A DNA stretch of 64,000 nt. Source: an uncultured Blautia sp. GTDB lineage: Bacteria; Bacillota; Clostridia; Lachnospirales; Lachnospiraceae. Shown piece after piece: positions 1 through 7,887 of the stretch. Both the position numbers and the translations under genes were made by a program. The notes under the pieces were generated by a model. The model saw only the letters and a program-made list of their open reading frames with translations, was not told the DNA's origin and did no database searches. Position 1 is the first letter of the stretch; every line of letters begins with the position of its first letter. The stretch lies in assembly GCA_946557785.1 (NCBI GenBank), contig CAMNTH010000010.1:1-64000 (forward strand), given 5' to 3'.

Positions 1-123
1 GAGGTAGCCGCCATGAAGCACATACCATATCGACAAAATCCGACGGTCATTGACACATCAAAAAAAGCCCGACCACCACCGGGGGAAATTACGCTTGTAT
101 ATATGAACTGTCTAATCATCTAA
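1..123 (+). CDS. C-terminal tail of an unidentified mobile-element ORF
   Basis: An open frame enters from the left window edge in frame 1 and stops with TAA at 121-123, giving about 40 residues (the middle reads KHIPYRQNPTVID). A strong hairpin terminator follows 17 bases later, which suggests the end of a real gene. It sits on the left of the point where a sugar permease gene is broken, so it probably belongs to the inserted element. I do not recognise the family. A recombinase or mobilisation gene would fit the position at an element end, but that is a guess. Confidence 0.3.
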   Translation, partial: EVAAMKHIPYRQNPTVIDTSKKARPPPGEITLVYMNCLII

Positions 124-140
124 ATACTACTCACAATACC

Positions 141-175
141 AATGCGCCTGTCCGGGCTTTTCGGACAGGCGCATT
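141..175 (+). terminator. Intrinsic terminator in the mobile-element end
   Basis: Perfect 14-bp arms AATGCGCCTGTCCG (141-154) and its complement (162-175) flank a 7-base loop, followed by TTTTGCTGCTC. It follows the partial frame ending at 123. Confidence 0.75.
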
Positions 176-299
176 TTGCTGCTCAAAAAATTTTTTGAAG
201 AAATTTCAAAAAATCTTCGGCGTTTTTCAAAAACGCCGTATTGCCCCGCGAAAAGGGGGAAGCACCACCAACTTTCCAACGAGAAAGGAGGTGAGAATG

Positions 300-755
300 C
301 AATCCTATCAACTTACATAAGTATGATATTGGTCCTAATTTATCATGAAACAATATGTACCAAATTGTGCCCACTACAGCCGGCGTAATTACCATAGGCA
401 TTAAAAAAACAACTCTGAAGATTTTCTCTCCTTTAATTCCTACATCAATCAATAATGCAACGATGATCCCTAAAATGAGTTCAATTGCAGTAGCCGCAGC
501 CATAAAGTACATCGTTCTTCCCAGTGCCATGAAAAAACTTGAATCTGAAAAAATAGAGATAAAATTATCTAATCCGCAAAACTCAAGAAATTGTCTTTTT
601 AACGGATTATATTTTGTCAAACTCAAATAACCAGTATAAATCAGGGGAAACGCTTTCCATATCAGCAGGTAGACAATTACTGGTATCATGAACAGACAAT
701 ACGTAAAATTACACGTTCCCTTTCTATCCGTTCTTTTTTCTTTAATTTCCATCAT
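300..755 (-). pseudogene. MalF-type sugar ABC transporter permease, truncated by insertion
   Basis: The frame encodes about 152 residues of a binding-protein-dependent sugar permease (MalF/UgpA-like). It has a first membrane segment (around FMIPVIVYLLIW), the usual periplasmic loop with NPLK and NF motifs, and TM segments up to VVGTIWYILFHD. Homology stops near position 300, where the mobile element begins, so the EAA loop and the rest of the protein are lost. Such permeases pair with a MalG-type subunit and a binding protein to import oligosaccharides; fragments of both lie upstream. The likely start is one of the tandem ATGs at 752-755, with only a weak ribosome-binding site. Confidence 0.75.
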
Positions 756-792
756 ATACTTTCTATCACTTCCCAAGCATCTTAACCTATGT

Positions 793-1066
793 CTAATCTA
801 TATACTTTGCATCCCTGAATAATTCTTCCATATCCATCTGTGCATTCTCAAAAGCAGTTTCTACCGATTCCCCATTAAACGCCTGGCTATTGCCGTACCG
901 CCCATATCAATAATCTGAGGATATTCCGGTATCTGAATATGATTAAAAGCATATACTCCATCTTGATTTAATGTTTCCAGAACAAGTGATAATGCCGGAA
1001 ATTTTTCCAGAAGCTTGGGGTTCTCTAAAATAGATTCTCGCGGGAACAACGGTTTTCTGGGCGCAC
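793..1066 (-). pseudogene. Sugar ABC substrate-binding protein, C-terminal fragment with frameshift
   Basis: The frame begins right after the stop of the MalG-like fragment, with no start codon or signal peptide. It reads APRKPLFPRES... and later YPQIIDMGGTAIARR, typical of the C-terminal lobe of family-1 extracellular solute-binding proteins. Near 870 the frame breaks: the normal continuation NGESVETAFENAQMDMEELF is in another frame and ends with TAG at 793-795. So the gene has lost its 5' part and also carries a frameshift. It cannot encode a functional binding protein. Confidence 0.75.
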
Positions 1067-1636
1067 TTACCCCTTTACCGCACCGGCAACCAGGCCTTTT
1101 ACCAGGTATTTATTCATTAACAGAAAAAATAATACAATAAGAAGCAGAGTAATCACACCTATAGCTGAGGCAGCACTCCATTGCAGGCTTCCTTCTGATT
1201 CTGTAAAGGCTTTCAAAATAACCGGCAGGGTTCTTGCATTATAGGAAGTTAATATTACTGCAAACATTAATTCATTCCAGTTATAGATAAACGCAAGTAT
1301 TCCAGACGCTGTAATACCAGGCATGCTTAACGGAACATTTATATATCGAAACATTTTGCCTGCAGTACACCCATCTAATGCAGCAGATTCTTCTATTTCT
1401 TTAGGAATCTGGAACATAAATTCGTTCATAATCCAGATAATCAGCGGAATCTGGAATGAAATATACGGAAGTATCAGCCCTATTCTGGTATCTGCCAATC
1501 CCCATTTTCCTTCAATCATATATACGGGTATCAATGTAGTAACCGGAGGAAACATTCTGGTGATAAGTATGGAAAATAATAATATTTTCTTTCCCCTAAA
1601 TTTTATATGTACAAATCCATAGGAAAACATAACAGC
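1067..1636 (-). pseudogene. MalG-type sugar ABC transporter permease, 5'-truncated
   Basis: About 187 residues of a MalG/ThuG-like permease remain, including the EAA-loop region EIEESAALDGCTAGKMF and the closing TM segment before LVKGLVAGAVKG. Family members have about 270-280 residues, so the first one or two membrane segments are missing. The open frame is joined at about 1636 to the N-terminus of an FAD oxidoreductase gene in a different frame. Together with the neighbouring fragments this shows deletions that stitched parts of one carbohydrate-uptake operon together. Confidence 0.75.
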
Positions 1637-1800
1637 AAGCCTCCTGTCTCAGCTACCCCAGAAGCTGTGGCTCCGCAGCAGCCGTATTTCCCTTTTGTAA
1701 TCAGCAAAGTATCCACATGATTTTCTGCCGCTGCTAAAGCTGCTCTTAATGCAGCACCCCCGCTTCCTACGATTAAAACATCACATTTTTCAGTTCTCAT
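1637..1800 (-). pseudogene. FAD-dependent oxidoreductase, N-terminal fragment
   Basis: Starting at ATG 1798-1800, behind a good ribosome-binding site (AAGGGAG), about 55 residues carry a dinucleotide-binding fold: VLIVGSGGAALRAAL, then GCCGATASGVAETGG. This matches the beginning of fumarate reductase/succinate dehydrogenase-type flavoproteins. The frame then runs into MalG-like permease sequence near 1637. It retains its own translation start but only the first tenth of the protein, so it is gene debris. Confidence 0.7.
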
Positions 1801-2071
1801 AAGTATCTCCCTTTTACATCGCATTTTGTATTATTGTGTGATGTCGTATCATATTATGATATATGGCATAAAAATTTTAGTTATGCAATATATTTATGAA
1901 AAAATAACGCTCTGACTGTCCTTTTATTTTAGCCCAAGGGAACAAACTGACGGAGGAAAGCTCCTCCTAAAGCTTCCGTACTTCCCTTTCATACTATATT
2001 AATACTCACTCTGTACAGGATATTATCTGTATACAGCAATCGTAGAATTCATAATTCTCCATATGCGCATC

Positions 2072-2099
2072 TTGCATTTTTATACCTTTGTGTTACTAT
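2072..2099 (+). promoter_or_regulatory. Candidate sigma-A promoter for the MATE gene
   Basis: TTGCAT (2072-2077), a 16-base spacer and TACTAT (2094-2099) lie about 80 bases upstream of the MATE start. The rest of 1801-2178 is AT-rich and holds only a small hairpin at 1952-1967 (GGAGG/CCTCC); I see no gene there. Confidence 0.45.
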
Positions 2100-2178
2100 A
2101 GTAAAAGACAATGAGCCGGAAATCAGAAGCTATTTCTACTCCGGCATCAAAAATACTTTATTTAGAGAAAGGATTATC

Positions 2179-3537
2179 ATGCATCACCAAAAGACATTGC
2201 TGACCGAAGGATCGGTCTGGAAAAAAATAACCTTTTTTGCAATTCCCCTCTTCCTTGGGAATCTTTTTCAGCAGCTATACAACACTGCCGACTCTTTAAT
2301 TGTAGGCAATTTTCTGGGAAGCGATGCACTGGCAGCCGTAAGCTCTTCCGGAAGCCTTATTTTTCTCCTAGTTGGCTTTTTTAACGGGCTTTCAATCGGC
2401 GCAGGCGTAGTCATCGCCCGATACTATGGAGCCAAGGATACCAAAAATGTAGAAAAATCCGTACATACAACTGTTATCTTCGGTATTTTATGCGGTATTT
2501 TCCTGACCTTTCTGGGTTTTTTTCTTGCACCCAAGCTTCTGGTATGGATGGGTACCCCAGAAAATGTTCTTCCCAATTCCATCCGCTATTTCCGAATTTA
2601 TTTTGGAGGCTCTCTTGCATTTGTCCTCTACAATATTTTTGTGGGCATCCTTCAGTCTGTAGGTGACAGCAAGCGGCCTTTGCTCTACCTGATCATTTCC
2701 TCTGTCACTAATGTCATTCTGGATCTTTTGTTTATTGTAGTATTTAAAAAAGGAGTTGGCGCTGCCGCTTTTGCAACAATCATCTCCCAATTTTTAAGTG
2801 CTGCCCTCTGTCTTCGCCGCCTGATGTGCGTCCGGGAAGTCTACCGGGTATCTTTAAGGAAACTGGGGATTGATACTTTTCTCCTTAAGCAGATCATATC
2901 CAACGGCCTGCCTGCAGGAATCCAAAATTCCATTATCTCCATTGCCAATGTGTTCGTGCAGTCCAATATCAATGCATTCGGACCGGCAGCTATGGCAGGA
3001 TGCGGTTCCTATTCCAAAATAGAGGGCTTCGGATTTCTGCCCATTACCTGCTTTGCCATGGCTCTCACCACCTTTATCAGCCAGAATCTGGGGGCAAAGA
3101 AATATGACCGTGTAAAACGAGGCGCCCGCTTCGGCATTCTCTGCTCTGTATGCCTTGCGCAGCTGGTAGGAATACTCCTGTATGTCCTGATGCCCCAGTT
3201 GATCTACTGCTTCAACCGGGAACCTGAAGTTATTGCCTGCGGTACAACTGCTGCCCGCACAGTTACGCTGTTTTATTTTCTTCTTGCATTTTCCCACTGC
3301 CTGGCCGGAATCTTCCGGGGAGCAGGGAAATCCATTGTTCCCATGATCGTCATGATGGTCTGCTGGTGCATTATTCGTGTAAGCTATATTACCATTGCCG
3401 TGAAAATAAGCCCTTCACTGCAAACGGTATTCCGGGCTTACCCCTTTACATGGACGCTTAGTTCCATCGTCTTTTTAATCTACTACCTTAAAGCAGACTG
3501 GATGCACAGCTTCCATCGCAATAAGGGTGCGGCCTGA
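2179..3537 (+). CDS. MATE family efflux transporter
   Basis: This is a 452-residue integral membrane protein with about twelve hydrophobic segments in two related halves. The N-terminus contains the family-typical stretch IPLFLGNLFQQLYNTADSLIVGNFLG. Members export drugs or other cationic compounds using a Na+ or H+ gradient. The ATG at 2179 follows GAAAGGATT at good spacing. It is transcribed away from the decayed sugar operon and lies 47 bases upstream of an AraC-type regulator on the same strand, so the two may be co-transcribed. The substrate cannot be read from sequence; the closest group is the Clostridial DinF/NorM-like MATE branch. Confidence 0.9.
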   Translation: MHHQKTLLTEGSVWKKITFFAIPLFLGNLFQQLYNTADSLIVGNFLGSDALAAVSSSGSLIFLLVGFFNGLSIGAGVVIARYYGAKDTKNVEKSVHTTVIFGILCGIFLTFLGFFLAPKLLVWMGTPENVLPNSIRYFRIYFGGSLAFVLYNIFVGILQSVGDSKRPLLYLIISSVTNVILDLLFIVVFKKGVGAAAFATIISQFLSAALCLRRLMCVREVYRVSLRKLGIDTFLLKQIISNGLPAGIQNSIISIANVFVQSNINAFGPAAMAGCGSYSKIEGFGFLPITCFAMALTTFISQNLGAKKYDRVKRGARFGILCSVCLAQLVGILLYVLMPQLIYCFNREPEVIACGTTAARTVTLFYFLLAFSHCLAGIFRGAGKSIVPMIVMMVCWCIIRVSYITIAVKISPSLQTVFRAYPFTWTLSSIVFLIYYLKADWMHSFHRNKGAA

Positions 3538-3584
3538 TTAGCAGCCGCACTCTCTTTTTCACTCTCTACAAGGAGGTTTTGTCC

Positions 3585-4526
3585 ATGCATTCACCCCAAT
3601 CCTCAACCTTAAAAGAAATCCGCCCACACGGCACAAAATCATTTCCTTTTGCAGCCTATCAGACCCATTCCTTTGGGAAAGGTACCTTGGTAAAGCACCA
3701 CTGGCACGATGAAATAGAAATTCTCTATTTCTGCGGCGGAGACTATCAGCTCAAAATCAACATGGAGCATTTTTATATCCATTCCCCATGCCTGTATTTC
3801 ATCAACCCCGGGGAGCTGCACAGCATCATCTCCGAAAAAACAGGCAGCGCCGGGGAGGATGCCATTGTCTTCCACCCGGAAATCCTCCGCTTTGATACCC
3901 AGGATACCGCTCAGCTGCACTTGATCCAGCCCATACTCAGTCATAGGATGAGTTTTCCCCGCTGCATCCTGCCGGAGGATCCTGCTTTCCCCCCTGTCTA
4001 TCAAGCATTTTCCAGCATCATGCACGCCTATAGCACCAGGCTTTCCTCCTCGTCCTCTCCCGAAGATGACCGGATTGCCCGCAGCCTGGCACCCCAGCTA
4101 TATATCAAGTCCTCCCTTTTGTGGATTTTTGCCGTTTTAACAGAAAACAATCTTTTTACACTTAACGAAAAAAATTATGACAGACGTATTGAAGGAATTA
4201 AAACCACCCTTACCTATATCCAGGAACATTATAAAGAAAAAATCTATATTCGTGACCTGGCGGAAATCCTGAACATGAACGAGCAGTACTTCTGCCGCTT
4301 TTTTAAAAAGACCATCGGGCGCTCTCCGATGGAATATGTAAATGAATACAGACTCAAGCATGCTGTCCGCCTTCTTGAGGAAACGGATCTTTCCGTCACG
4401 GAAATCTGCCTGGAATGCGGTTTTAACAATTTCGGGAATTTTATCAGAGAATTCCGCCGGCTTCAGAATATCACTCCCCTTCAATACCGGAAACGCCATA
4501 CCCCAGTTCCTGATTCTCTTGTATAA
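3585..4526 (+). CDS. AraC family transcriptional regulator with N-terminal cupin
   Basis: This is a 313-residue regulator. Residues about 15-140 form a cupin-like ligand-binding domain, seen as a histidine-rich strand (KHHWHDEIEILY) and NPGELHSI. Residues about 205-305 hold two helix-turn-helix motifs typical of AraC/XylS proteins (IYIRDLAEILNMNEQYFCRFF, then VTEICLECGFNNFGNFIREF). I place the start at ATG 3585 because AGGAGG at 3571-3576 is 8 bases away; an in-frame TTG at 3579 is too close to it. The gene is followed by a GH13 glucosidase on the same strand, so a sugar-responsive activator of that gene is a reasonable guess. Confidence 0.9.
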   Translation: MHSPQSSTLKEIRPHGTKSFPFAAYQTHSFGKGTLVKHHWHDEIEILYFCGGDYQLKINMEHFYIHSPCLYFINPGELHSIISEKTGSAGEDAIVFHPEILRFDTQDTAQLHLIQPILSHRMSFPRCILPEDPAFPPVYQAFSSIMHAYSTRLSSSSSPEDDRIARSLAPQLYIKSSLLWIFAVLTENNLFTLNEKNYDRRIEGIKTTLTYIQEHYKEKIYIRDLAEILNMNEQYFCRFFKKTIGRSPMEYVNEYRLKHAVRLLEETDLSVTEICLECGFNNFGNFIREFRRLQNITPLQYRKRHTPVPDSLV

Positions 4527-4649
4527 AAAGTCATAATTTCGTATTTTTTTATCAAAGAAGCATAAGACATTTTGATAAAGAGTACATATAATGGACTTAC
4601 CCAAACAAAGTTTCCGGCTTATGGGAATACAATATCAGGAGGTTTTACC

Positions 4650-6326
4650 ATGATCAGAAAATGGTGGCATGACAAAGTTGCCTATCAGATTTATCCAAAA
4701 AGTTTTTACGATTCCAACGGAGACGGTATCGGAGATATTCCCGGGATCATCAGCAAGCTGGACTACCTTAAGGATCTGGGCGTAGATATCCTCTGGCTGT
4801 CCCCCTGCTACCGCTCCCCCCTGGCTGACCAGGGCTATGACATTTCCGATTACTATGATATTGATCCAAGATTTGGAACAATGGAAGATATGGACAGGCT
4901 TATTGCTGAAGCCCAAAAAAGAAATATGTACATACTCATGGATCTTGTGGTAAACCACTGCTCTGACGAGCATGAATGGTTCCAAAAGGCATGTGAAGAC
5001 CCGGATGGGGAATACGGAAATTTTTTCTACCTCCGGGATAAAAAAGAAGGTGAGCTTCCCACAAACTGGCGATCCTATTTCGGGGGCTCCGTATGGGAGG
5101 ATTTGCCTGGCACAAACAAACAGTACCTTCATGTTTTTCACAAAAAACAGCCTGACCTGAACTGGGAAAATCCCAAACTTCGGGAAGAAGTCTACAAAAA
5201 TATTAACTGGTGGCTGGATAAAGGCCTTAGCGGCTTCAGGATTGACGCGATCATCAATATCAAAAAAGCACTTCCCTTCCATAATTATGAACCAGACCGG
5301 GAGGATGGCCTATCCAGTATGCACAACATGCTTGCGCAGGCAAAAGGAATCGGGGAATTTTTAGGGGAAATGCGTGACCGTACCTTTAAGAAATACGATG
5401 CTTTTTCCGTAGGGGAGGTATTTAACGAAAAAGAGGACGAAATACCTGATTTCATCGGAGATAACGGCTATTTTTCCAGCATGTTTGATTTTAATGAAAC
5501 CATCTTCGGAACCAGTCAGAAGGGATGGTATGATGCTAAGCCAATTACCCCTGACGATTACAAACGCTGCTGCTTTGAAACCCAAAGAAAAATCGGCAGC
5601 ACAGGCTTTGTTTCTAATATTATTGAAAACCATGATGAGCCACGGGGCGTCAGCCACTATATTCCGGATGGAGAATGCTGCCCGGAAAGCAAAAAAATGC
5701 TGGCAGCATTAAACTTCATGCTCCGCGGACTTCCCTTTATCTACCAGGGCCAGGAGCTTGGTATGGAAAACGTTCCTTTCCGCTCCATTGAAGAAATCGA
5801 TGATATCTCTTCCAAAGATGAGTACAAAGTAGCTCTTGAAGCAGGCTGTACTCCCGAAGAAGCCCTAGCGGCCGTAAGCCGCCTAAGCCGCGACAATGCC
5901 AGAACCCCCATGCAATGGAGTTCGGAAGAAAATGCAGGTTTTACCACCGGCACCCCCTGGCTAAAGCCAAACCCCAATTATACTGTCATTAACGCCGCAG
6001 ACCAGGAGGCAGATCCCCAGTCCGTAAGGAGCTTTTATAAAAAACTTATTGCCCTTCGGAAAAATCCTGAGTATAAAGAAACGGTCGTATACGGCTCTCT
6101 GGAACCTGTTTGGGAGGATCAGCATAATCTAATGGCTTATTACCGTAAAGGAGATAAGACCCTTCTGGTAATAGGAAATTACCAAAAGGCGCCTCAGACC
6201 GTTACCCTTCCATCCCCCTATAAAAAGGTTCTCCTGAATAACTATGCCTATGTTTCTGATGCTGTTTTTTTAGATGCGCTTTCGATACATCTGCAGCCTT
6301 ACCAGCTTCTGATCCTGGAAATGTAA
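4650..6326 (+). CDS. GH13 alpha-glucosidase (oligo-1,6-glucosidase family)
   Basis: This is a 558-residue cytoplasmic enzyme, the normal length for the oligo-1,6-glucosidase/maltase group. The catalytic triad is visible: nucleophile D199 in GFRIDA, acid/base E256 in SVGEVF, and D329 in NHDEPR. The residue after the nucleophile is Ala. In this subfamily Val at that place is associated with alpha-1,6 and Ala/Thr with alpha-1,4 activity, so maltase-like specificity is possible (inference). The start at 4650 follows AGGAGG; an upstream in-frame ATG at 4572 lacks a binding site. It lies downstream of the AraC regulator and probably degrades imported gluco-oligosaccharides. Confidence 0.9.
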   Translation: MIRKWWHDKVAYQIYPKSFYDSNGDGIGDIPGIISKLDYLKDLGVDILWLSPCYRSPLADQGYDISDYYDIDPRFGTMEDMDRLIAEAQKRNMYILMDLVVNHCSDEHEWFQKACEDPDGEYGNFFYLRDKKEGELPTNWRSYFGGSVWEDLPGTNKQYLHVFHKKQPDLNWENPKLREEVYKNINWWLDKGLSGFRIDAIINIKKALPFHNYEPDREDGLSSMHNMLAQAKGIGEFLGEMRDRTFKKYDAFSVGEVFNEKEDEIPDFIGDNGYFSSMFDFNETIFGTSQKGWYDAKPITPDDYKRCCFETQRKIGSTGFVSNIIENHDEPRGVSHYIPDGECCPESKKMLAALNFMLRGLPFIYQGQELGMENVPFRSIEEIDDISSKDEYKVALEAGCTPEEALAAVSRLSRDNARTPMQWSSEENAGFTTGTPWLKPNPNYTVINAADQEADPQSVRSFYKKLIALRKNPEYKETVVYGSLEPVWEDQHNLMAYYRKGDKTLLVIGNYQKAPQTVTLPSPYKKVLLNNYAYVSDAVFLDALSIHLQPYQLLILEM

Positions 6327-6362
6327 AGATCCTAAAATACAAAGATTCTAAAATACATAACA

Positions 6363-6392
6363 CCGGAGGGAGGGAATATCCCCTCTCTCCGG
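6363..6392 (+). terminator. Hairpin after the GH13 gene
   Basis: CCGGAGGGAGGG and CCCCTCTCTCCGG pair around a 5-base loop 36 bases past the GH13 stop. There is no clear T-run, so it may be a transcript-end or stability hairpin. Confidence 0.45.
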
Positions 6393-6394
6393 CT

Positions 6395-6753
6395 ATATAG
6401 TTCTCCCCTTTGTATGCAGTCCATAACTTCACATATTTCATATACAAATCCATTTTTTGTATCTTCATCTATAGTATCCATAGACCGTATATCATCCCTG
6501 CAAAACCAGGCAGCAAGTTCATAATGAAAGTTCGGGGTGGTGGCAATATAAACGCAGTCCGGTTTCTGTTCCAAAAGCATAGTTTCATAACTGTCATAGG
6601 CCTTGGCTATTCCATTCCTTTCGGCAAAATCCTGTGCCCTTTTCATGGATTTGCTGGCAACCGCCCCTATTTCACATCCATCCAGCAGGCTACCGCATTA
6701 CAAAATTTCTCTGCAATGCTCCCTGCCCCCATAATTATAAATCGAAACCCCAT
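6395..6753 (-). pseudogene. Gfo/Idh/MocA family oxidoreductase, decayed
   Basis: Translation from ATG 6751-6753 gives MGFRFIIMGAGSIAEKFCNAV, a Rossmann-fold start, then hits a stop. A one-base shift restores GAVASKSMKRAQDFAERNG and later PDCVYIATTPNFHYELA, the typical NAD(P)-binding half of this family. The text then jumps directly to a C-terminal motif (TKNGFVYEICEVMDCIQRGEL), so a large central part is deleted. One frameshift plus one internal deletion make this a pseudogene of a roughly 320-residue sugar-derivative dehydrogenase. The 540-base gap between the GH13 and aldolase genes is otherwise empty. Confidence 0.75.
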
Positions 6754-6808
6754 TTGTTCTGTTCCTTCTTTTTCTTTATAAATGATGCATATATCATATA
6801 TGAAGAAA

Positions 6809-6831
6809 GGACCATGCAAAATGCACGGTCC
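6809..6831 (-). terminator. Intrinsic terminator of fba
   Basis: On the minus strand GGACCGTGCA/TGCATGGTCC form a 10-bp stem with a 3-base loop, followed by TTTCTT, downstream of the aldolase stop at 6865. Confidence 0.8.
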
Positions 6832-6864
6832 CTTCTAAAAAATTCTATTTCTTCCTTCAGTCCA

Positions 6865-7728
6865 TCAAGCCTTGCCGACAGAACCGAACAGTTCCATTTT
6901 GTCTTTTACGGTTGCCTTGATAGCATCAAAACCAGGAGCCAGAAGTTTACGCGGGTCAAAGCCCTTGCCCTGCAGATCCTTGCCTTCTTCTACATATTTA
7001 CGTGTAGCTGCTGCAAAGGATAACTGGCACTCTGTATTTACATTGATCTTGGAAACCCCGAGGTCAATTGCTTTTTTAATCATGTCAGCCGGAATTCCTG
7101 TGCCTCCGTGAAGAACCAACGGCATATCACCTGTAAGCTTCTGGATAGCATCCAGAGTTTCAAAACTTAATCCAGCCCAGTTTTCCGGATATTTGCCGTG
7201 AATGTTGCCGATTCCTGCTGCCAGGAAATCAATGCCAAGATCTGCGATCATCTTACATTCCTGAGGATCTGCACATTCTCCCATACCAATTACGCCGTCT
7301 TCTTCGCCGCCGATAGAACCAACTTCTGCTTCCAGAGACATACCATGCTCTGCACAGATCTTCACAAGCTCTTTTGTTTTAGCAACGTTTTCGTCGATTG
7401 GGTAGTGGGAACCGTCAAACATAATGGAAGAGAATCCTGCTTCCACACATTTCAGACATCCTTCATAGCTGCCGTGGTCAAGATGAAGAGCTACAGGAAC
7501 AGTGATATTCAGCTCTTCAATCATTCCCTTTACCATACCTACAACAGTCTTGTAACCAGCCATATATTTGCCTGCGCCTTCAGATACGCCCAGGATAACC
7601 GGGGAATTCAGCTCCTGTGCTGTTAACAGGATCGCCTTGGTCCACTCAAGGTTGTTGATGTTGAACTGACCTACTGCATAATGACCAGCTTTTGCCTTTT
7701 TTAACATTTCCGCTGCACTTACTAACAT
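6865..7728 (-). CDS. fba: Class II fructose-1,6-bisphosphate aldolase
   Basis: This 287-residue enzyme cleaves fructose-1,6-bisphosphate into dihydroxyacetone phosphate and glyceraldehyde-3-phosphate in glycolysis, using Zn2+. Zinc and catalytic residues are visible: D84 and H85 in LHLDHGS, H177 in GNIHGKY and H207 in VLHGGTG. The phosphate-binding stretch INVNTE is also present. The start ATG follows AGGAGG with a 7-base gap. It is a single-gene unit with its own terminator. Close homologues act on tagatose-bisphosphate (GatY/KbaY), but no galactitol or tagatose genes are nearby, so the glycolytic role is preferred. Confidence 0.93.
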   Translation of the reverse strand: MLVSAAEMLKKAKAGHYAVGQFNINNLEWTKAILLTAQELNSPVILGVSEGAGKYMAGYKTVVGMVKGMIEELNITVPVALHLDHGSYEGCLKCVEAGFSSIMFDGSHYPIDENVAKTKELVKICAEHGMSLEAEVGSIGGEEDGVIGMGECADPQECKMIADLGIDFLAAGIGNIHGKYPENWAGLSFETLDAIQKLTGDMPLVLHGGTGIPADMIKKAIDLGVSKINVNTECQLSFAAATRKYVEEGKDLQGKGFDPRKLLAPGFDAIKATVKDKMELFGSVGKA

Positions 7729-7887
7729 GTTAATTTCCTCCTAACCTTTCTTGGGATATGACTTAATCAATATCCAGATACTCTATAGTTTACCAGATTT
7801 CTGCATGTGCGTCTACCACTTTGCCAAAAAAACTAAAAAAACCCTTTCTTTTTCCAGACACATTGCACATCAATACGTCTGTCCGCT

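Larger units (their letters stand above)
1..300. mobile_element. End of an inserted element (type unknown), truncated by the window
   Basis: The minus-strand sugar permease reads normally down to about position 300 and then changes abruptly into unrelated sequence, so this stretch is the right end of an insertion. It contains three stacked palindromes: the terminator at 141-175, a T-rich/A-rich inverted repeat near 190-213, and a 10-bp perfect stem CGGCGTTTTT/AAAAACGCCG at 218-238. It ends with a consensus ribosome-binding site (AAAGGAGGTGAG) and an ATG at 297 pointing out of the element. No transposase is visible inside the window, so whether it is an ICE, transposon or other element cannot be said. 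Confidence 0.5.

Noticed and set aside
1052-1064. GTGCGCCCAGA on the minus strand, resembling the 5' end of a group II intron
   Set aside because: It is coding sequence of the binding-protein fragment (APRKP in frame), and no intron domains or reverse transcriptase follow.
3579-3584. TTG start for the AraC gene
   Set aside because: Only 2 bases from the ribosome-binding site; ATG at 3585 has proper spacing.
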